Assembly: GCA_038216155.1 (NCBI GenBank)
Contig: JBBQQH010000091.1
Location: 1 to 6,597 of the forward strand
Source of the DNA: SZAS-103 sp038216155
GTDB lineage: Bacteria > Pseudomonadota > Gammaproteobacteria > Xanthomonadales > Xanthomonadaceae
Direction of reading: 5' to 3'
DNA length: 6,597 nt
Position numbers and translations under genes: made by a program. The notes below the pieces were generated by a model, which ran no database searches, was not told the DNA's origin, and saw nothing but the letters and a program-made list of their open reading frames with translations. Positions 6,568 through 6,597 of the stretch are shown in pieces (within the stretch, counting starts at the first letter, position 1; every line of letters begins with the position of its first letter).

Positions 6568-6597
6568 ATGCATTCACTGACGAAAATCCACCTATTT

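Noticed and set aside
6568..6597. New gene starting at ATG 6568 directly after the carA stop
   Set aside because: Only ten codons are visible, there is no clear ribosome site apart from the end of carA, and the residues do not resemble the start of CarB.

Overview
The window is high-GC proteobacterial DNA. The carA product and the DUF3617-type exported protein look most like those of the Xanthomonadales (Lysobacterales) branch of Gammaproteobacteria. That placement is an inference from protein resemblance and is not proven here.

Layout. The right end (about 5410-6567, plus strand) is carA, the glutaminase subunit of carbamoyl-phosphate synthetase, with its own promoter and a leader carrying a perfect dyad. 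It is divergent from a probable minus-strand operon running from 5191 to 1294: a 2-oxoglutarate/Fe(II) oxygenase-like protein (4448-5191), an Lgt-fold integral membrane protein (3667-4401), a cysteine-rich radical SAM enzyme of the MJ0619/Tes (tetraether synthase) family (2252-3682), a small three-helix membrane protein (1869-2225) and an exported DUF3617-type protein (1294-1785). The spacings are about 46 nt, a 16-nt overlap, 26 nt and 83 nt. A good sigma70-type promoter lies so close to the first ATG that the operon mRNA may be leaderless.

The left third (1-1293) is a decayed duplication. A lipoprotein gene (353-1075) is flanked by two remnants. One, at 1137-1225, is the C-terminal end of a second copy of the small membrane protein, broken by a one-base deletion. 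The other, at 1-320, is a second DUF3617 gene that keeps a signal-peptide region and its C-terminal half but has lost about 70 codons between them and shifted frame. The parsimonious reading is an old tandem copy of the [small membrane protein - DUF3617] pair that has rotted around a living lipoprotein gene. That gene has a near-consensus promoter whose -35 box uses the remnant's stop codon and whose spacer holds a perfect 6-3-6 palindrome.

How the genes may work together. The radical SAM family includes an archaeal enzyme that joins lipid tails. The Lgt fold binds phosphatidylglycerol, but this copy lacks residues essential in true Lgt. Together with an oxygenase and small membrane or exported proteins, this suggests an uncharacterised membrane-lipid modification operon. 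The gene grouping is seen directly in the sequence; the pathway is inference.
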